Notes under the pieces: model-generated | Told to the model about the DNA's origin: nothing | The model's database searches: none | What the model saw: only the letters and a program-made list of their open reading frames with translations | Shown here: piece after piece, positions 1 to 9,700 of the stretch | How the letters are laid out: every line of letters begins with the position of its first letter | Numbering within the stretch: position 1 is the stretch's first letter | Position numbers and translations under genes: made by a program | NCBI RefSeq assembly: GCF_905397395.1 | Contig: NZ_CAJPVH010000008.1 | Coordinates: forward strand, 1 to 64,000 | DNA length: 64,000 nt | Source: Cupriavidus campinensis | GTDB lineage: Bacteria; Pseudomonadota; Gammaproteobacteria; Burkholderiales; Burkholderiaceae | Direction of reading: 5' to 3'

Positions 1-452
1 CACGCTACGGCCAGCGCGGTGTCGCGCGCGGCGAGCTGGCCGCGCACCTCGCTCAGTTCGGCCCGCAGCAGCTCGACCCGCAGTTCGGCCTCGGCGCGGG
101 CGGCCTCGGCGGTGTCGGCTGTGGCTTGCGCCTCGCGCTTCAGGCGCACCACGTCGTCGAGCTGCACCGCGACCGCGGCCTGCCACAGCGCGCGCATCGC
201 TTCGGCGATCTCGACCGGAATCTCGGGCAGGGCGAGGTCGGCCAGGCCCGAGCGCACCACCTCGGCCTCGATCGCGTTGAGCGTACGCGACAGCGTTGCA
301 GGGTCACCGCCGCCCAGGCGGTCACGCAGCTTGCGCACCGACACCACGCGGCGAAAGCGTGCGGCCGTGGGCGGCGCCGCGTCGCCGGCCTCGGTGAGCA
401 TGGCCAGCACGGTGGCGCGGATCTGGTCGGGGGTGGCGGCGAGGCGGGGCAT
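1..452 (-). CDS. kfrA: KfrA-like plasmid DNA-binding protein, N-terminal part
   Basis: Reading leftward from the ATG at 452-450, the frame stays open to the window edge (150 codons), so the 3' end lies outside. It begins MPRLAATPDQIRATVLAML and continues with RVVSVRKLRDRLGGGDPATL, which matches the KfrA N-terminal helix-turn-helix domain (PF11740) of plasmid proteins. After about residue 100 it becomes an Ala/Glu/Arg-rich heptad stretch, the start of the long coiled coil expected of KfrA. KfrA proteins are autoregulated nucleoid-associated plasmid factors that help segregation. A perfect palindrome 44 bp upstream of the start is a plausible operator. High GC matches the neighbouring backbone. 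Confidence 0.8.
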   Translation of the reverse strand, partial: MPRLAATPDQIRATVLAMLTEAGDAAPPTAARFRRVVSVRKLRDRLGGGDPATLSRTLNAIEAEVVRSGLADLALPEIPVEIAEAMRALWQAAVAVQLDDVVRLKREAQATADTAEAARAEAELRVELLRAELSEVRGQLAARDTALAVA

Positions 453-495
453 GGCAGTTTCCGGAGGCGCATTTCAGCCTATCTTACGCACATAC

Positions 496-505
496 CTAAC
501 GTTAG
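496..505. promoter_or_regulatory. palindrome upstream of kfrA, candidate operator
   Basis: CTAACGTTAG is a perfect 10-bp palindrome in a short AT-richer stretch just upstream of the leftward kfrA start. KfrA proteins repress their own promoters through symmetric sites, so autoregulation is the natural reading. This is inference from position and symmetry only. Confidence 0.4.
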
Positions 506-1050
506 AAAAGCCATTTATGTGTTGCTTGGGAAAACCAAAGACGGATAAATCTAGTTATCTTGCGGAAACAATGGCTTCCAGCCACAGGGCGCGCTTGGCC
601 GCGCGGCGGGGGCGGTCAACGTTCCAAAACCAAGGGGAAAAGGACCAGTCAGCAAGTGACTGATTTGACTAGGGTTTTAGGGTGGGCATCACCCTGGAAC
701 CCGCATGGCTGCTACGGGTGGCTACCCCGGTAAATTGCGGCGAAATCAAGGGGACCCCTGATCCAGACATTCGTCTATTCGCTGGCCTGGCCGCATATCC
801 AGTGGGCGGCGATGCTGGTGGTGCGGCTGCGCCCGGGTGCGGGTAACTAGTCGCTGGACGAACTGTAGGGGGCGAGCACTAACCGTCTCGCGCGGCGGCT
901 TGCGAACCATAGGTCGGCCCGCGGCCGGAAAAATGCTTGACCTTCCCTGCCGTGGGAACGTCCATATTAACCATGGGGGACAGAAGCCCCTGCGGCGTGG
1001 CAGGACCAAGTCGGCAGAGAGCATCGGATTTTCCGCCGGAGGTTAGTCAA
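506..1050. other. no recognisable gene
   Basis: About 545 bp between kfrA and the next small gene. The open frames here lack plausible starts or recognisable protein character. A short frame at roughly 761-850 reads like a hydrophobic gene tail (IQTFVYSLAWPHIQWAAM), but I cannot assign it. Confidence 0.5.
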
Positions 1051-1227
1051 ATGGGCGTTCCGGGGCGCACGTTGTATGAAGAGGTCTTTGCGGTGTTCGA
1101 AAGGGCATGCCAGGAAAGCGATTTCGAGCTGGCCGAGGACCTCCTGCTCGCCCTAGAAGCGATGGATCGCCGGCAGGAAGCTCATCGGCAACTCGACCGC
1201 GCCTACCTGCTGCTAGCCGATCTCTGA
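1051..1227 (+). CDS. small conserved acidic protein, 58 aa
   Basis: The start at 1051 has a clean GGAGG ribosome-binding site 8 nt upstream (1038-1042). The product (MGVPGRTLYEEVFAVFERAC and onward to AYLLLADL) is acidic and predicted all-helical. Small proteins of this type occur near metal-resistance genes of Cupriavidus and Ralstonia, as far as I recall; their function is unknown. A longer version starting at 937 would lose the ribosome-binding site, so I prefer the short form. Confidence 0.6.
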   Translation: MGVPGRTLYEEVFAVFERACQESDFELAEDLLLALEAMDRRQEAHRQLDRAYLLLADL

Positions 1228-1313
1228 GAACGGGAGTCCCCCGACTTTGGTTTCTACCTGCTTGCCATCGGCTGGCCAATGCCCCTGGGGACAGCAGTGG
1301 TCCTCTTCCATGC

Positions 1314-1351
1314 CTTAGCGTGCAATATTTTCCGTTTTCTGAAGTGACCCC
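1314..1351 (-). repeat. 38-bp Tn3-family terminal inverted repeat
   Basis: Read on the minus strand the element starts GGGGTCACTTCAGAAAACGG and ends GCACGCTAAG. It is exactly 38 bp and resembles the Tn21-type ends of the Tn3 family (GGGGTC at the outside, ACGCTAAG inside). The outer GGGG faces right, so the transposon body would lie to the left. A copy differing at one base is at 27854-27891 in the same orientation. Confidence 0.8.
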
Positions 1352-1722
1352 TTCTTTACGGAGTCCCGCGTATACCAGTCGTTCTTCTCGACAACCGGCT
1401 CTTTGCGATAGTGCCGCATGACCCGAAGAAAGCACTCGAGAGGCTGTTCTTCTTTCGTAACCATCGGGCCTAACGTCGTCGGAGACAATTGCACGTTCCG
1501 GCTAATTCGAGAAACATCGTCTATTTTGCAGAAAGCGGCCGCTAACCGATCGAGCGGGGGAGTATCCGAAGGTCTTGCGAGCGCCGAGGCAATTTCTTCC
1601 ATGTGCGCCGGGCTGCAAGGAAACTCATGTCGATCGGACAGTGCGCTCACTTTGGCTTGCAGAGCCGGGTTCGTGCCCTCGTGAAGGTACGCAAACAGGT
1701 TGTAATCCAGGTAAATTCTCAT
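1315..1722 (-). pseudogene. PIN-like protein, 3'-truncated by a transposon end
   Basis: The protein starts MRIYLDYNLFAYLHEG. The conserved Asp in strand 1 and the following helix are typical of PIN-domain nucleases (VapC-like or DUF4411-like). Native sequence runs to about 1352. The last residues (SLQKTENIAR, then stop) are encoded by the Tn3-type repeat, so the C-terminal part with the remaining acidic metal ligands is missing. The same tail ends the oxidoreductase fragment at 27.9 kb. I see no antitoxin partner beside it. It is probably non-functional. Confidence 0.65.
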
Positions 1723-1829
1723 GCGATGGAGTTTGCGTATTGTTAAGCGCGCTCATACGTTTGGGAAATGCTGGCCGAACCTGAAGTTGGCGCATTCGCG
1801 CTGCACGTGGCTTGGGAGCAGTGGGAGTC

Positions 1830-2288
1830 TTACTTCTTCGACATTTGAAGGATTCTGAGCACGATGAGTGCGAAGGCAGTCGCGACGATGGCCGTCACCG
1901 CATGGCCCATGCCGGCGGCCACGCCGATCGCGGCAGCAATCCAGATGCTCGCGGCAGTTGTGAGCCCCCTGACGTGTGTCTCATTGTCCGGCTTCAGGAT
2001 CGCCCCTGCACAAAGGAATCCGATGCCTGACGTGAGACCCTGAAGCACGCGGCTCATGTCGGCAAGCTGCACGCCCGCCTGGAGGGGAACCACGACAAAA
2101 ACGCATGCCCCCAGCGCGACGAGCATGTGAGTGCGCACGCCTGCGGATTTTCCCGAGCTCTCCCGCTCGTACCCCAGCAAGCCCCCCAAAACGATAGAGA
2201 CGGTCATTCGAACGACGGCACGTACTGCCTCGGCAGCATTAGCGAGATCGGAGAATTCCGAGCTCAATGTGCGGATGATGTCGTTCAT
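1830..2288 (-). CDS. mgtC: MgtC/SapB-family membrane protein
   Basis: A 152-aa protein with four predicted membrane helices. It carries the family signature GGLLGYERESSGKSAGVRTH, in which a conserved Arg/Glu pair follows the first helix pair, and a later SGIGFLCAGAI segment typical of MgtC (PF02308). It lacks the long cytoplasmic C-terminal domain of Salmonella MgtC and resembles the short SapB-like form. MgtC proteins influence Mg2+ and ATP homeostasis and are often found beside metal-efflux genes. It is divergent from czcN, so the two may share a regulatory region. Confidence 0.85.
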   Translation of the reverse strand: MNDIIRTLSSEFSDLANAAEAVRAVVRMTVSIVLGGLLGYERESSGKSAGVRTHMLVALGACVFVVVPLQAGVQLADMSRVLQGLTSGIGFLCAGAILKPDNETHVRGLTTAASIWIAAAIGVAAGMGHAVTAIVATAFALIVLRILQMSKK

Positions 2289-2343
2289 TGCGGAGCGTCT
2301 CTGGGTGTGTCCTGAAAATGGCCAAGACAGTCTATGTCGCAGA

Positions 2344-2420
2344 AGATGACTGTCAGATTGCCGAGCTATGACACAACCGGATTCGCTGGCCCGGGGGCAA
2401 GATTAACAACGTATTACATT
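2344..2420 (+). promoter_or_regulatory. candidate CzcR-type boxes upstream of czcN
   Basis: AGATGACTGTCAGATTGCC at 2344-2362 matches the flgB upstream region (16714-16732) at 17 of 19 bases. At 2401-2420 a second element, ATTAACAACGTATTAC, closely resembles ATTACCAACGCATTAC upstream of czcP. Direct half-sites about 11 bp apart are typical for OmpR/PhoB-family regulators, so CzcR is the obvious candidate. That assignment is inference. Confidence 0.5.
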
Positions 2421-2537
2421 TCGGCAATAAAGCCTGACAACGGAAGGGCAACCTTAGAATGCCGGCCATTAGTGCTCGTTTTCGCGCCAGTGTGTCCACT
2501 CGAAGTGCGCGACATTCTCCTCCAGCCCCCGAACCGC

Positions 2538-3188
2538 ATGACCGATTCTTCAATCTCCCCGTCCCAACCCGCTGGTCTCTCGAGGGCGCTGGACAATTTC
2601 CTGACACGCCACCGCATCGGCGTTTGGCGTGTTGTCGTAACGTTTGTCCTGGCAAGTCTGGTCTTTGGCCATTCTCGCTGGGACGGTACCTGGGTGTCGC
2701 CGCTGCTGCTGACGCTGGGGATGTTGGGGGTGAGCCTGGCCACGGTCGGGCGGCTCTGGTGCGCGTTGTACATTTCCGGGCGCAAGAACAATACCTTGGT
2801 GACCTCGGGTCCATATTCACTGTGTCGCCATCCGCTCTATGTCTGCAACTTGCTAGGCATTATCGGACTAGGGGCGATGACCGAGTCGCTGGCGGTTACC
2901 GCAGTCCTGGCGCTCGCATTTGCGCTGATGTACCCGGCTGTCATCCGGACGGAAGACCGCTTTCTGGCTTCCGCCTTCCCGGAATTCGCCGAATACGCAC
3001 GCCGTACACCAGCGTTCTTTCCCCGTCTGTCGCTGTATAGGGGGGAGTCGACATGGACGGTCCATGTGTCTTCCTTTCAACGCAATATTGCGGACTCGGT
3101 CTGGTTTCTCGGCCTGTCGGTGGTCGTGGAGTCGTTTGATTTGTTCCATGACGCCGGCGTCCTCCGGGCGGTCGTGACGCTTGCCTGA
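2538..3188 (+). CDS. czcN: CzcN, isoprenylcysteine methyltransferase-like membrane protein
   Basis: 216 aa from the ATG at 2538. The upstream extension of the frame has no protein character. Several membrane helices are followed by the methyltransferase motif GPYSLCRHPLYVCN and the C-terminal PAVIRTEDRFL, which place it in the ICMT/PEMT-like family. This is CzcN, the first gene of the Cupriavidus czc region. Its substrate is not established; it is associated with cobalt, zinc and cadmium resistance or its regulation. It is followed immediately by a small overlapping frame and then czcI. Confidence 0.85.
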   Translation: MTDSSISPSQPAGLSRALDNFLTRHRIGVWRVVVTFVLASLVFGHSRWDGTWVSPLLLTLGMLGVSLATVGRLWCALYISGRKNNTLVTSGPYSLCRHPLYVCNLLGIIGLGAMTESLAVTAVLALAFALMYPAVIRTEDRFLASAFPEFAEYARRTPAFFPRLSLYRGESTWTVHVSSFQRNIADSVWFLGLSVVVESFDLFHDAGVLRAVVTLA

Positions 3189-3397
3189 TGCGGGCAACTC
3201 CGCATACACGTACAGCCATGCACTACGCTCACGTCTCCGATTCTGTTGTCGAGAGCATGCTCGTGATGCTGGTCGGCCTGATCGTCCTGTATGTGGGGTT
3301 CGCTGTCTATTTGCGGTGGAAGCATGGGCCCGCCCCCAAGCGTAAGACTGATGAGGGGCGAAAGCGGCACCCCAAAACGAGCAGGCGAAAGCGATAA
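3188..3397 (+). CDS. small single-span membrane protein between czcN and czcI
   Basis: A frame of up to 69 aa whose ATG overlaps the czcN stop (TGATG), which suggests translational coupling. An internal ATG at 3218 is an alternative start. One strong membrane helix (VESMLVMLVGLIVLYVGFAV) precedes a very basic tail rich in Lys and Arg. I do not recognise a family. The position inside the czc operon suggests a minor accessory membrane protein. Confidence 0.45.
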   Translation: MRATPHTRTAMHYAHVSDSVVESMLVMLVGLIVLYVGFAVYLRWKHGPAPKRKTDEGRKRHPKTSRRKR

Positions 3398-3399
3398 TC

Positions 3400-3407
3400 G
3401 TAATCTG
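3400..3407 (+). promoter_or_regulatory. GTAATCTG half-site upstream of czcI
   Basis: GTAATCTG here is close to the reverse complement of the CAGATTGC half-sites found upstream of czcN, flgB and czcP. It lies 96 bp before czcI and may be a regulator half-site for the czcICBA transcript. Weak evidence on its own. Confidence 0.3.
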
Positions 3408-3502
3408 CTCTTAATGCTGGTGATCGAGGATTCATGTAAACTTCGGCGACGGCCCAGCCGTTAGTACTTCAACCCCAAGCCCCCCGCACAGTCTCCCAAG
3501 GA

Positions 3503-3850
3503 ATGCGACGTTTCGTTCTGATCTTCGTGCTGCTCATTTTGCCGTTCCAGTTTTCCTGGGCGGCAGCGGCACGCTATTGTCAGCACGAGAAAGCCACGGC
3601 CACTTGGCACCTTGGGCACCACGAGCATCGTCATCAGCAGCCGGAAGGTAAAACGGATGCCGAGAAAAAGCCATTCGTGGATACAGACTGCGGGGTATGC
3701 CATCTGGTCTCCCTCCCGTTCGTCTATGGACAGACGCAGGACGTGTTGATAGCGAATCGGGTAGAAGTGACCGATACTCAACATGCGTCCGAGTTCTCGT
3801 CTCTGAATGCCAGGGCTCCCGACCGTCCTCAGTGGCAGCGTCTCGCTTGA
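3503..3850 (+). CDS. czcI: CzcI, periplasmic czc regulatory/accessory protein
   Basis: 115 aa. A signal peptide (MRRFVLIFVLLILPFQFSWA) is followed by a His-rich stretch (HLGHHEHRHQQPEG) and a Cys pair (DCGVCH), consistent with a periplasmic metal-binding protein. Size and features match CzcI of Cupriavidus. The start has an AAGGA ribosome-binding site. CzcI is encoded directly before czcCBA and is thought to modulate expression or activity of the efflux system. The next gene, czcC, starts 75 bp downstream. Confidence 0.88.
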   Translation: MRRFVLIFVLLILPFQFSWAAAARYCQHEKATATWHLGHHEHRHQQPEGKTDAEKKPFVDTDCGVCHLVSLPFVYGQTQDVLIANRVEVTDTQHASEFSSLNARAPDRPQWQRLA

Positions 3851-3925
3851 TCGGCGAGACGACGACTCTTTTTCTCCTTTCGTCTCTCGCCGAATTCTCC
3901 TGGTCACATACCTTGGTGCAATTCG

Positions 3926-5182
3926 ATGCGAAGACTATTTCTGCCGCTCGGGCTGGCGGTAGCATTTCTCAGCCCAAACTTTGCCGTAGCGCAATCTGAC
4001 ACCGGCACGTCCATGGTGCCCGTCTTCCCAAGGGAAGCGGCGGGACCGTTGACCCTCGAGGCCGCGTTGTCGCTGGCGGCAGGAAGCAATTTCAACCTGT
4101 CCGCCGCCGCCAAGGAACTCGATTCCACAGAAGGTGGGATCATGCAGGCCCGGGTTATTCCGAACCCGGAACTCCAGACGCTGGTCGAGGACACGCGGAA
4201 ATCCACCCGTACATCCACCGCCCAGATGAATATCCCCATCGAACTGGGCGGCAAGCGCTCGGCTCGTATCAATGCCGCGGAAAGGACGCGCGAACTGGCG
4301 CAGGCAACGCTGGCTGGCGTTCGCGGTGACATTCGGGCGCAGGTAATCGAGAGCTTTTTTTCCGTCTTGATCGCACAGGAACGCGTCAAGCTGGCAACTG
4401 GCTCCGCGGATATCGCTGCGAGGGGCGCGCAAGCCGCTTCACGCCGCGTCGCGGCCGGCAAGATCTCCCCGGTTGACGAAACTAAGGCACGTGTCGAACA
4501 GGCCAACGCCGAACTTGAATTGGCCGAAGCAACGGCGAGCCTGCAGTCCGCCCGTCAGGCGTTGACGGCGTTGTGGGGCAATGCATCGCCGCAGTTTACC
4601 GAAGCACAGGGCAATCTGGACGCGCTGCCATCCAGGCCGGCGCCTGAACTCCTTCTGAAGGAGCTGGAAAACTCACCGCTGGTGGCCGCAAGCCGCGCTG
4701 AACTTGACCGCCGCCAGGCATTGGTGGGCGTTGAGCGCAGCCGCCAGTATCCGGATCTGACAGTCAGTCTGGGTGCCAAGCGAGATACAGAAGCCAACCG
4801 CAACATGGCGGTGATCGGTGTGGCGATCCCGTTGCCGATTTTTGACCGGAATCAGGGCAACTTGTATTCGGCCATTCGCCAGGCGGACAAGGCCCAGGAT
4901 GAATATCTGGCCAATCGCATCAGCCTGACCCGAAATCTCCTGATGGCATCGAACCAGCTGTCGGTATCGCGCGCCTCGGCACAAACGCTGAAGCAGACCG
5001 TCTTGCCAGGCGCCGAGCAAGCCTTCAACGCGGCGACCATTGGCTTCGAGGCCGGCAAGTTCAATTATCTGGACGTCCTGGATGCCCAGCGCACGCTGTT
5101 CCAGGCACGCATCCGCTATCTCGGCGTGCTTGGACAAACCTATCAGGCGGCGACCACGATCGATCGCATTCTGGGACGTTAA
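3926..5182 (+). CDS. czcC: CzcC, outer-membrane factor of the CzcCBA efflux pump
   Basis: 418 aa with an N-terminal signal peptide (MRRLFLPLGLAVAFLSPNFA). The two repeated outer-membrane-efflux-protein domains (PF02321 type) are visible, with long coiled helices and the paired motifs PNPELQTLVEDTR and RQYPDLTVSLGAKR. It forms the TolC-like trimeric outlet that joins CzcB and CzcA to export Co2+, Zn2+ and Cd2+ from the cell. It is 17 bp upstream of czcB, in one transcript. Confidence 0.92.
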   Translation: MRRLFLPLGLAVAFLSPNFAVAQSDTGTSMVPVFPREAAGPLTLEAALSLAAGSNFNLSAAAKELDSTEGGIMQARVIPNPELQTLVEDTRKSTRTSTAQMNIPIELGGKRSARINAAERTRELAQATLAGVRGDIRAQVIESFFSVLIAQERVKLATGSADIAARGAQAASRRVAAGKISPVDETKARVEQANAELELAEATASLQSARQALTALWGNASPQFTEAQGNLDALPSRPAPELLLKELENSPLVAASRAELDRRQALVGVERSRQYPDLTVSLGAKRDTEANRNMAVIGVAIPLPIFDRNQGNLYSAIRQADKAQDEYLANRISLTRNLLMASNQLSVSRASAQTLKQTVLPGAEQAFNAATIGFEAGKFNYLDVLDAQRTLFQARIRYLGVLGQTYQAATTIDRILGR

Positions 5183-5199
5183 GACGGGATTCATAAAAC

Positions 5200-6762
5200 A
5201 TGGCTATTTCGAACAAACAAAAGGCTGCCATTGCGGCCATCGTACTGGTGGGCGGCGTCGCGACTGGTGGCGTTCTGCTGAGCGGGCGCTCTGCGCCGGA
5301 AGAGCAGGGTGGGCACTCGGAATCCAAGGGGCATGGCGACACCGAGCACCATGGCAAGCAGGCGGCGGAAGCCGACCACAAGGATGACAAGTCACACGGC
5401 GACGGCGAGCATCACGAGGTCAAGAAGGGCCCCAATGGTGGCGCGCTCTTTTCGCGTGATGGCTATGACGTCGAAATTGGCACGGCCGAATCCAAGGGCG
5501 AGGCCCGTATTCGGCTCTGGGTTAGCAAGTCTGGGAAGGCGGTGGCAAATGGCGTGGCAGCGACAGGCCAGCTCGTGCGGGCTACGGGCGAGTCTCAAGC
5601 GCTCAAGTTCGTGGTGTCTGGCGACGCGCTGGAAAGCCAACAGCCAGTTGCCGAGCCCCATGTCTTTGACGTGACCGCAAATGTGACCTTGCCCGGTTCG
5701 TCTTCGCCACTCGCCGTGCGGCTCTCGAAAGAGGAAGGCAAGATTGAGTTGACAGCGGACCAGCTGGCCAAGACAGGGGTAGTGGTTCAAACCGCGGGCT
5801 CGGCAAAGGTCCAGGCTGGCGTCCAGTTCCCCGGCGAAATCCGTTTCAACGAAGACAAGACAGCCCACGTGGTGCCGCGACTGGCTGGCGTCGTAGAGAG
5901 CGTTCCGGCCAATATTGGGCAACAGGTTAAGAAGGGACAGGTTCTCGCGGTCATCGCGAGCACCGGACTTTCTGACCAGCGCAGCGAACTGCTCGCAGCA
6001 CAGAAACGTCTGGATCTGGCGCGTGTCACTTATGACCGCGAGAAGAAGCTCTGGGAACAGAAGATCTCTGCGGAGCAAGATTATCTGAGCGCCCGCAACG
6101 CGCTGCAGGAAGCGCAGATCAGTGTCCAGAACGCGCAGCAGAAGCTGACCGCCATTGGCGCCAGCAACAGCTCGACGGCACTCAATCGCTACGAGCTGCG
6201 CGCACCGTTCGACGGCATGATCGTTGAAAAGCATATCTCGCTTGGGGAAGCGGTGGCGGACAACGCCAACGTGTTCACGCTGTCGGATCTGTCGTCCGTC
6301 TGGGCCGAGTTCGTGGTGTCTGCCAAGGATGTCGAGCGGGTGCGCATCGGCGAAAAGGCGTCGATCAATTCGGCATCGTCCGATGTGAAGGCAGATGGCA
6401 CCGTTTCATACGTGGGTTCGCTGCTGGGCGAGCAGACGCGGACGGCGAAGGCCCGCGTAACATTGACCAATCCACAGATGGCTTGGCGACCGGGTCTCTT
6501 CGTCACGGTCGACGTATTCGGTGCTGATGTCGAGGTGCCCGTTGCGGTGAAGACCGAGGCCGTCCAGGACGTCAATGGCGAGAGCGTAGTCTTTGTCGCG
6601 GTTCAAGGTGGATTCGTGCCGCAGCCGGTGAAGGTCGGCCGGACAAACGGCAAGGTCATCGAGATTGTCGAGGGCCTGAAGCCGGGCGCACGTTACGCCG
6701 CCGCCAACAGTTTTGTTCTGAAGGCCGAACTTGGCAAATCCAGCGCCGAACACGGCCATTGA
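5200..6762 (+). CDS. czcB: CzcB, periplasmic adaptor of the CzcCBA pump
   Basis: 520 aa. An N-terminal membrane anchor is followed by a His/Asp-rich segment at about residues 35-70 (HGDTEHHGKQAAEADHK) that is typical of zinc-binding adaptor proteins of heavy-metal RND pumps. The lipoyl/barrel-sandwich region (VPRLAGVVESVPANIGQQVK) and alpha-hairpin follow. CzcB bridges CzcA and CzcC and can bind zinc. The czcA start lies 17 bp after the czcB stop. Confidence 0.92.
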   Translation: MAISNKQKAAIAAIVLVGGVATGGVLLSGRSAPEEQGGHSESKGHGDTEHHGKQAAEADHKDDKSHGDGEHHEVKKGPNGGALFSRDGYDVEIGTAESKGEARIRLWVSKSGKAVANGVAATGQLVRATGESQALKFVVSGDALESQQPVAEPHVFDVTANVTLPGSSSPLAVRLSKEEGKIELTADQLAKTGVVVQTAGSAKVQAGVQFPGEIRFNEDKTAHVVPRLAGVVESVPANIGQQVKKGQVLAVIASTGLSDQRSELLAAQKRLDLARVTYDREKKLWEQKISAEQDYLSARNALQEAQISVQNAQQKLTAIGASNSSTALNRYELRAPFDGMIVEKHISLGEAVADNANVFTLSDLSSVWAEFVVSAKDVERVRIGEKASINSASSDVKADGTVSYVGSLLGEQTRTAKARVTLTNPQMAWRPGLFVTVDVFGADVEVPVAVKTEAVQDVNGESVVFVAVQGGFVPQPVKVGRTNGKVIEIVEGLKPGARYAAANSFVLKAELGKSSAEHGH

Positions 6763-6778
6763 TACGGGGGAAACAGCA

Positions 6779-9700
6779 ATGTTTGAACGTATCATTAGTT
6801 TCGCCATCCAGCAGCGATGGCTGGTCCTGCTCGCCGTGTTTGGAATGGCCGGGTTAGGGATTTTCAGCTACAACCGACTACCGATCGACGCGGTCCCTGA
6901 CATTACCAACGTTCAGGTTCAGGTCAATACCTCGGCACCAGGCTATTCACCGCTCGAAACCGAACAGCGTGTTACGTATCCGATCGAGGTCGTGATGGCC
7001 GGCCTGCCGGGACTCGAACAGACGCGTTCCCTGTCCCGCTATGGCTTGTCGCAGGTGACGGTCATCTTCAAGGATGGCACGGACGTCTATTTCGCGCGCC
7101 AACTCGTCAACCAGCGCATCCAGGAAGCCAAGGACAATCTGCCTGAAGGCGTTGTGCCGGCGATGGGGCCTATTTCGACCGGCCTCGGGGAGATCTATCT
7201 ATGGACCGTTGAAGCCGAAGAGGGTGCTCGCAAAGCTGACGGGACTGCCTATACGCCGACAGATTTGCGCGAAATCCAGGATTGGGTGGTACGGCCGCAA
7301 CTGCGTAACGTGCCCGGTGTCACCGAGATCAATACTATCGGTGGTTTCAACAAGCAGTACCTGGTCGCGCCGAGTCTTGAACGGCTAGCGTCGTACGGGC
7401 TGACGCTGACCGACGTCGTCAATGCGCTGAACAAGAACAACGACAACGTGGGTGCGGGCTACATCGAGCGTAGGGGCGAGCAGTATCTGGTTCGTGCGCC
7501 GGGTCAGGTTGCGTCCGAAGACGACATCCGCAACATTATTGTCGGTACAGCGCAGGGGCAGCCGATCCGCATTCGCGACATCGGGGATGTGGAGATTGGC
7601 AAGGAACTGCGTACCGGTGCGGCAACCGAGAATGGCAAGGAAGTTGTGCTGGGCACGGTATTCATGCTCATCGGCGAAAACAGCCGGGCTGTGTCAAAAG
7701 CGGTCGATGAAAAGGTCGCTTCCATTAACCGTACGATGCCGGAAGGTGTGAAGATCGTAACGGTATACGACCGGACACGTCTGGTCGACAAGGCCATTGC
7801 GACCGTCAAGAAGAACCTTCTTGAAGGCGCGGTGCTCGTCATCGTAATTCTGTTCCTTTTCCTGGGTAACATCCGCGCGGCGCTGATTACCGCGACGATC
7901 ATTCCGCTGGCGATGTTGTTCACCTTCACGGGGATGGTGAACTACAAGATCAGTGCGAACCTGATGAGCTTGGGCGCGCTCGACTTCGGCATCATCATCG
8001 ATGGCGCGGTGGTGATTGTCGAAAACTGTGTGAGGCGACTGGCGCATGCGCAGGAACACCATGGCCGGCCATTGACGCGCTCCGAGCGGTTCCATGAGGT
8101 GTTTGCCGCAGCGAAGGAGGCGCGTCGCCCACTGATCTTCGGTCAGCTCATCATTATGATCGTCTACCTGCCGATCTTTGCGCTGACGGGGGTGGAAGGC
8201 AAGATGTTCCACCCGATGGCGTTCACGGTCGTCCTGGCGCTGCTGGGCGCGATGATTCTGTCCGTGACGTTCGTTCCGGCTGCGGTCGCCTTGTTCATCG
8301 GCGAACGGGTGGCCGAGAAAGAAAATCGTCTCATGCTCTGGGCGAAGCGTCGCTACGAGCCGCTGCTGGAAAAGTCGCTCGCGAACACGGCCGTTGTATT
8401 GACGTTTGCCGCGGTGTCAATTGTTCTGTGCGTGGCCATTGCGGCCCGCCTGGGCAGCGAGTTCATCCCCAATCTGAACGAAGGCGACATTGCCATCCAG
8501 GCGCTGCGCATTCCTGGCACGAGCCTGTCGCAGTCCGTGGAGATGCAGAAGACGATCGAGACGACCCTCAAGGCAAAATTCCCCGAAATCGAGCGCGTGT
8601 TTGCGCGGACAGGTACGGCGGAGATTGCATCCGATCCGATGCCGCCGAATATTTCGGATGGCTACATCATGCTCAAGCCTGAGAAGGATTGGCCAGAGCC
8701 GAAGAAAACACATGCCGAACTGCTGTCCGCCATCCAGGAGGAAGCCGGCAAGATCCCCGGGAACAACTACGAGTTCTCCCAACCGATCCAGCTGCGGTTC
8801 AACGAGCTGATCTCCGGGGTCCGCTCGGACGTCGCAGTCAAGATCTTCGGCGATGACAACAACGTGCTCAGCGAGACGGCGAAGAAGGTATCGGCCGTGC
8901 TGCAGGGCATCCCCGGCGCGCAGGAGGTGAAGGTAGAACAGACCACCGGCTTGCCGATGCTGACGGTCAAGATCGATCGGGAGAAGGCGGCGCGATACGG
9001 GCTTAACATGAGCGACGTGCAAGACGCGGTGGCAACGGGCGTCGGAGGCCGTGATTCCGGAACCTTCTTCCAGGGCGATCGTCGTTTCGATATCGTGGTC
9101 CGCCTGCCCGAAGCTGTGCGCGGCGAGGTCGAGGCTCTGCGCCGATTGCCGATTCCGTTGCCAAAAGGAGTGGACGCGAGAACGACGTTTATCCCATTGA
9201 GCGAGGTGGCGACGCTGGAAATGGCGCCCGGCCCGAACCAGATCTCGCGCGAGAACGGCAAGCGCCGCATCGTGATCAGTGCCAACGTTCGTGGACGTGA
9301 TATTGGTTCATTCGTGCCCGAGGCGGAAGCGGCTATCCAAAGCCAGGTCAAGATCCCGGCTGGCTACTGGATGACATGGGGTGGCACCTTTGAGCAACTG
9401 CAGTCCGCCACCACCCGCCTGCAGGTGGTAGTGCCGGTGGCGCTGTTGCTGGTCTTCGTACTGTTGTTTGCGATGTTCAACAACATCAAGGATGGCTTGC
9501 TAGTCTTCACGGGCATTCCCTTTGCGCTGACTGGCGGGATTCTTGCCCTGTGGATACGCGGCATTCCGATGTCCATTACTGCAGCGGTGGGCTTCATCGC
9601 GCTGTGCGGGGTGGCGGTGCTCAATGGTCTGGTGATGCTGTCGTTTATCCGATCGCTGCGCGAAGAAGGGCATTCCCTCGACAGCGCGGTCCGAGTTGGC

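Noticed and set aside
19-663. Long rightward frame opposite kfrA
   Set aside because: It is a Ser/Arg/Ala-rich shadow of the KfrA frame in high-GC DNA; the opposite strand gives a recognisable KfrA domain.
5392-6234. Long leftward frame inside czcB
   Set aside because: Antisense shadow of czcB. Similar antisense frames in czcA, czcS, copS, the recombinases and pilQ were also left out.
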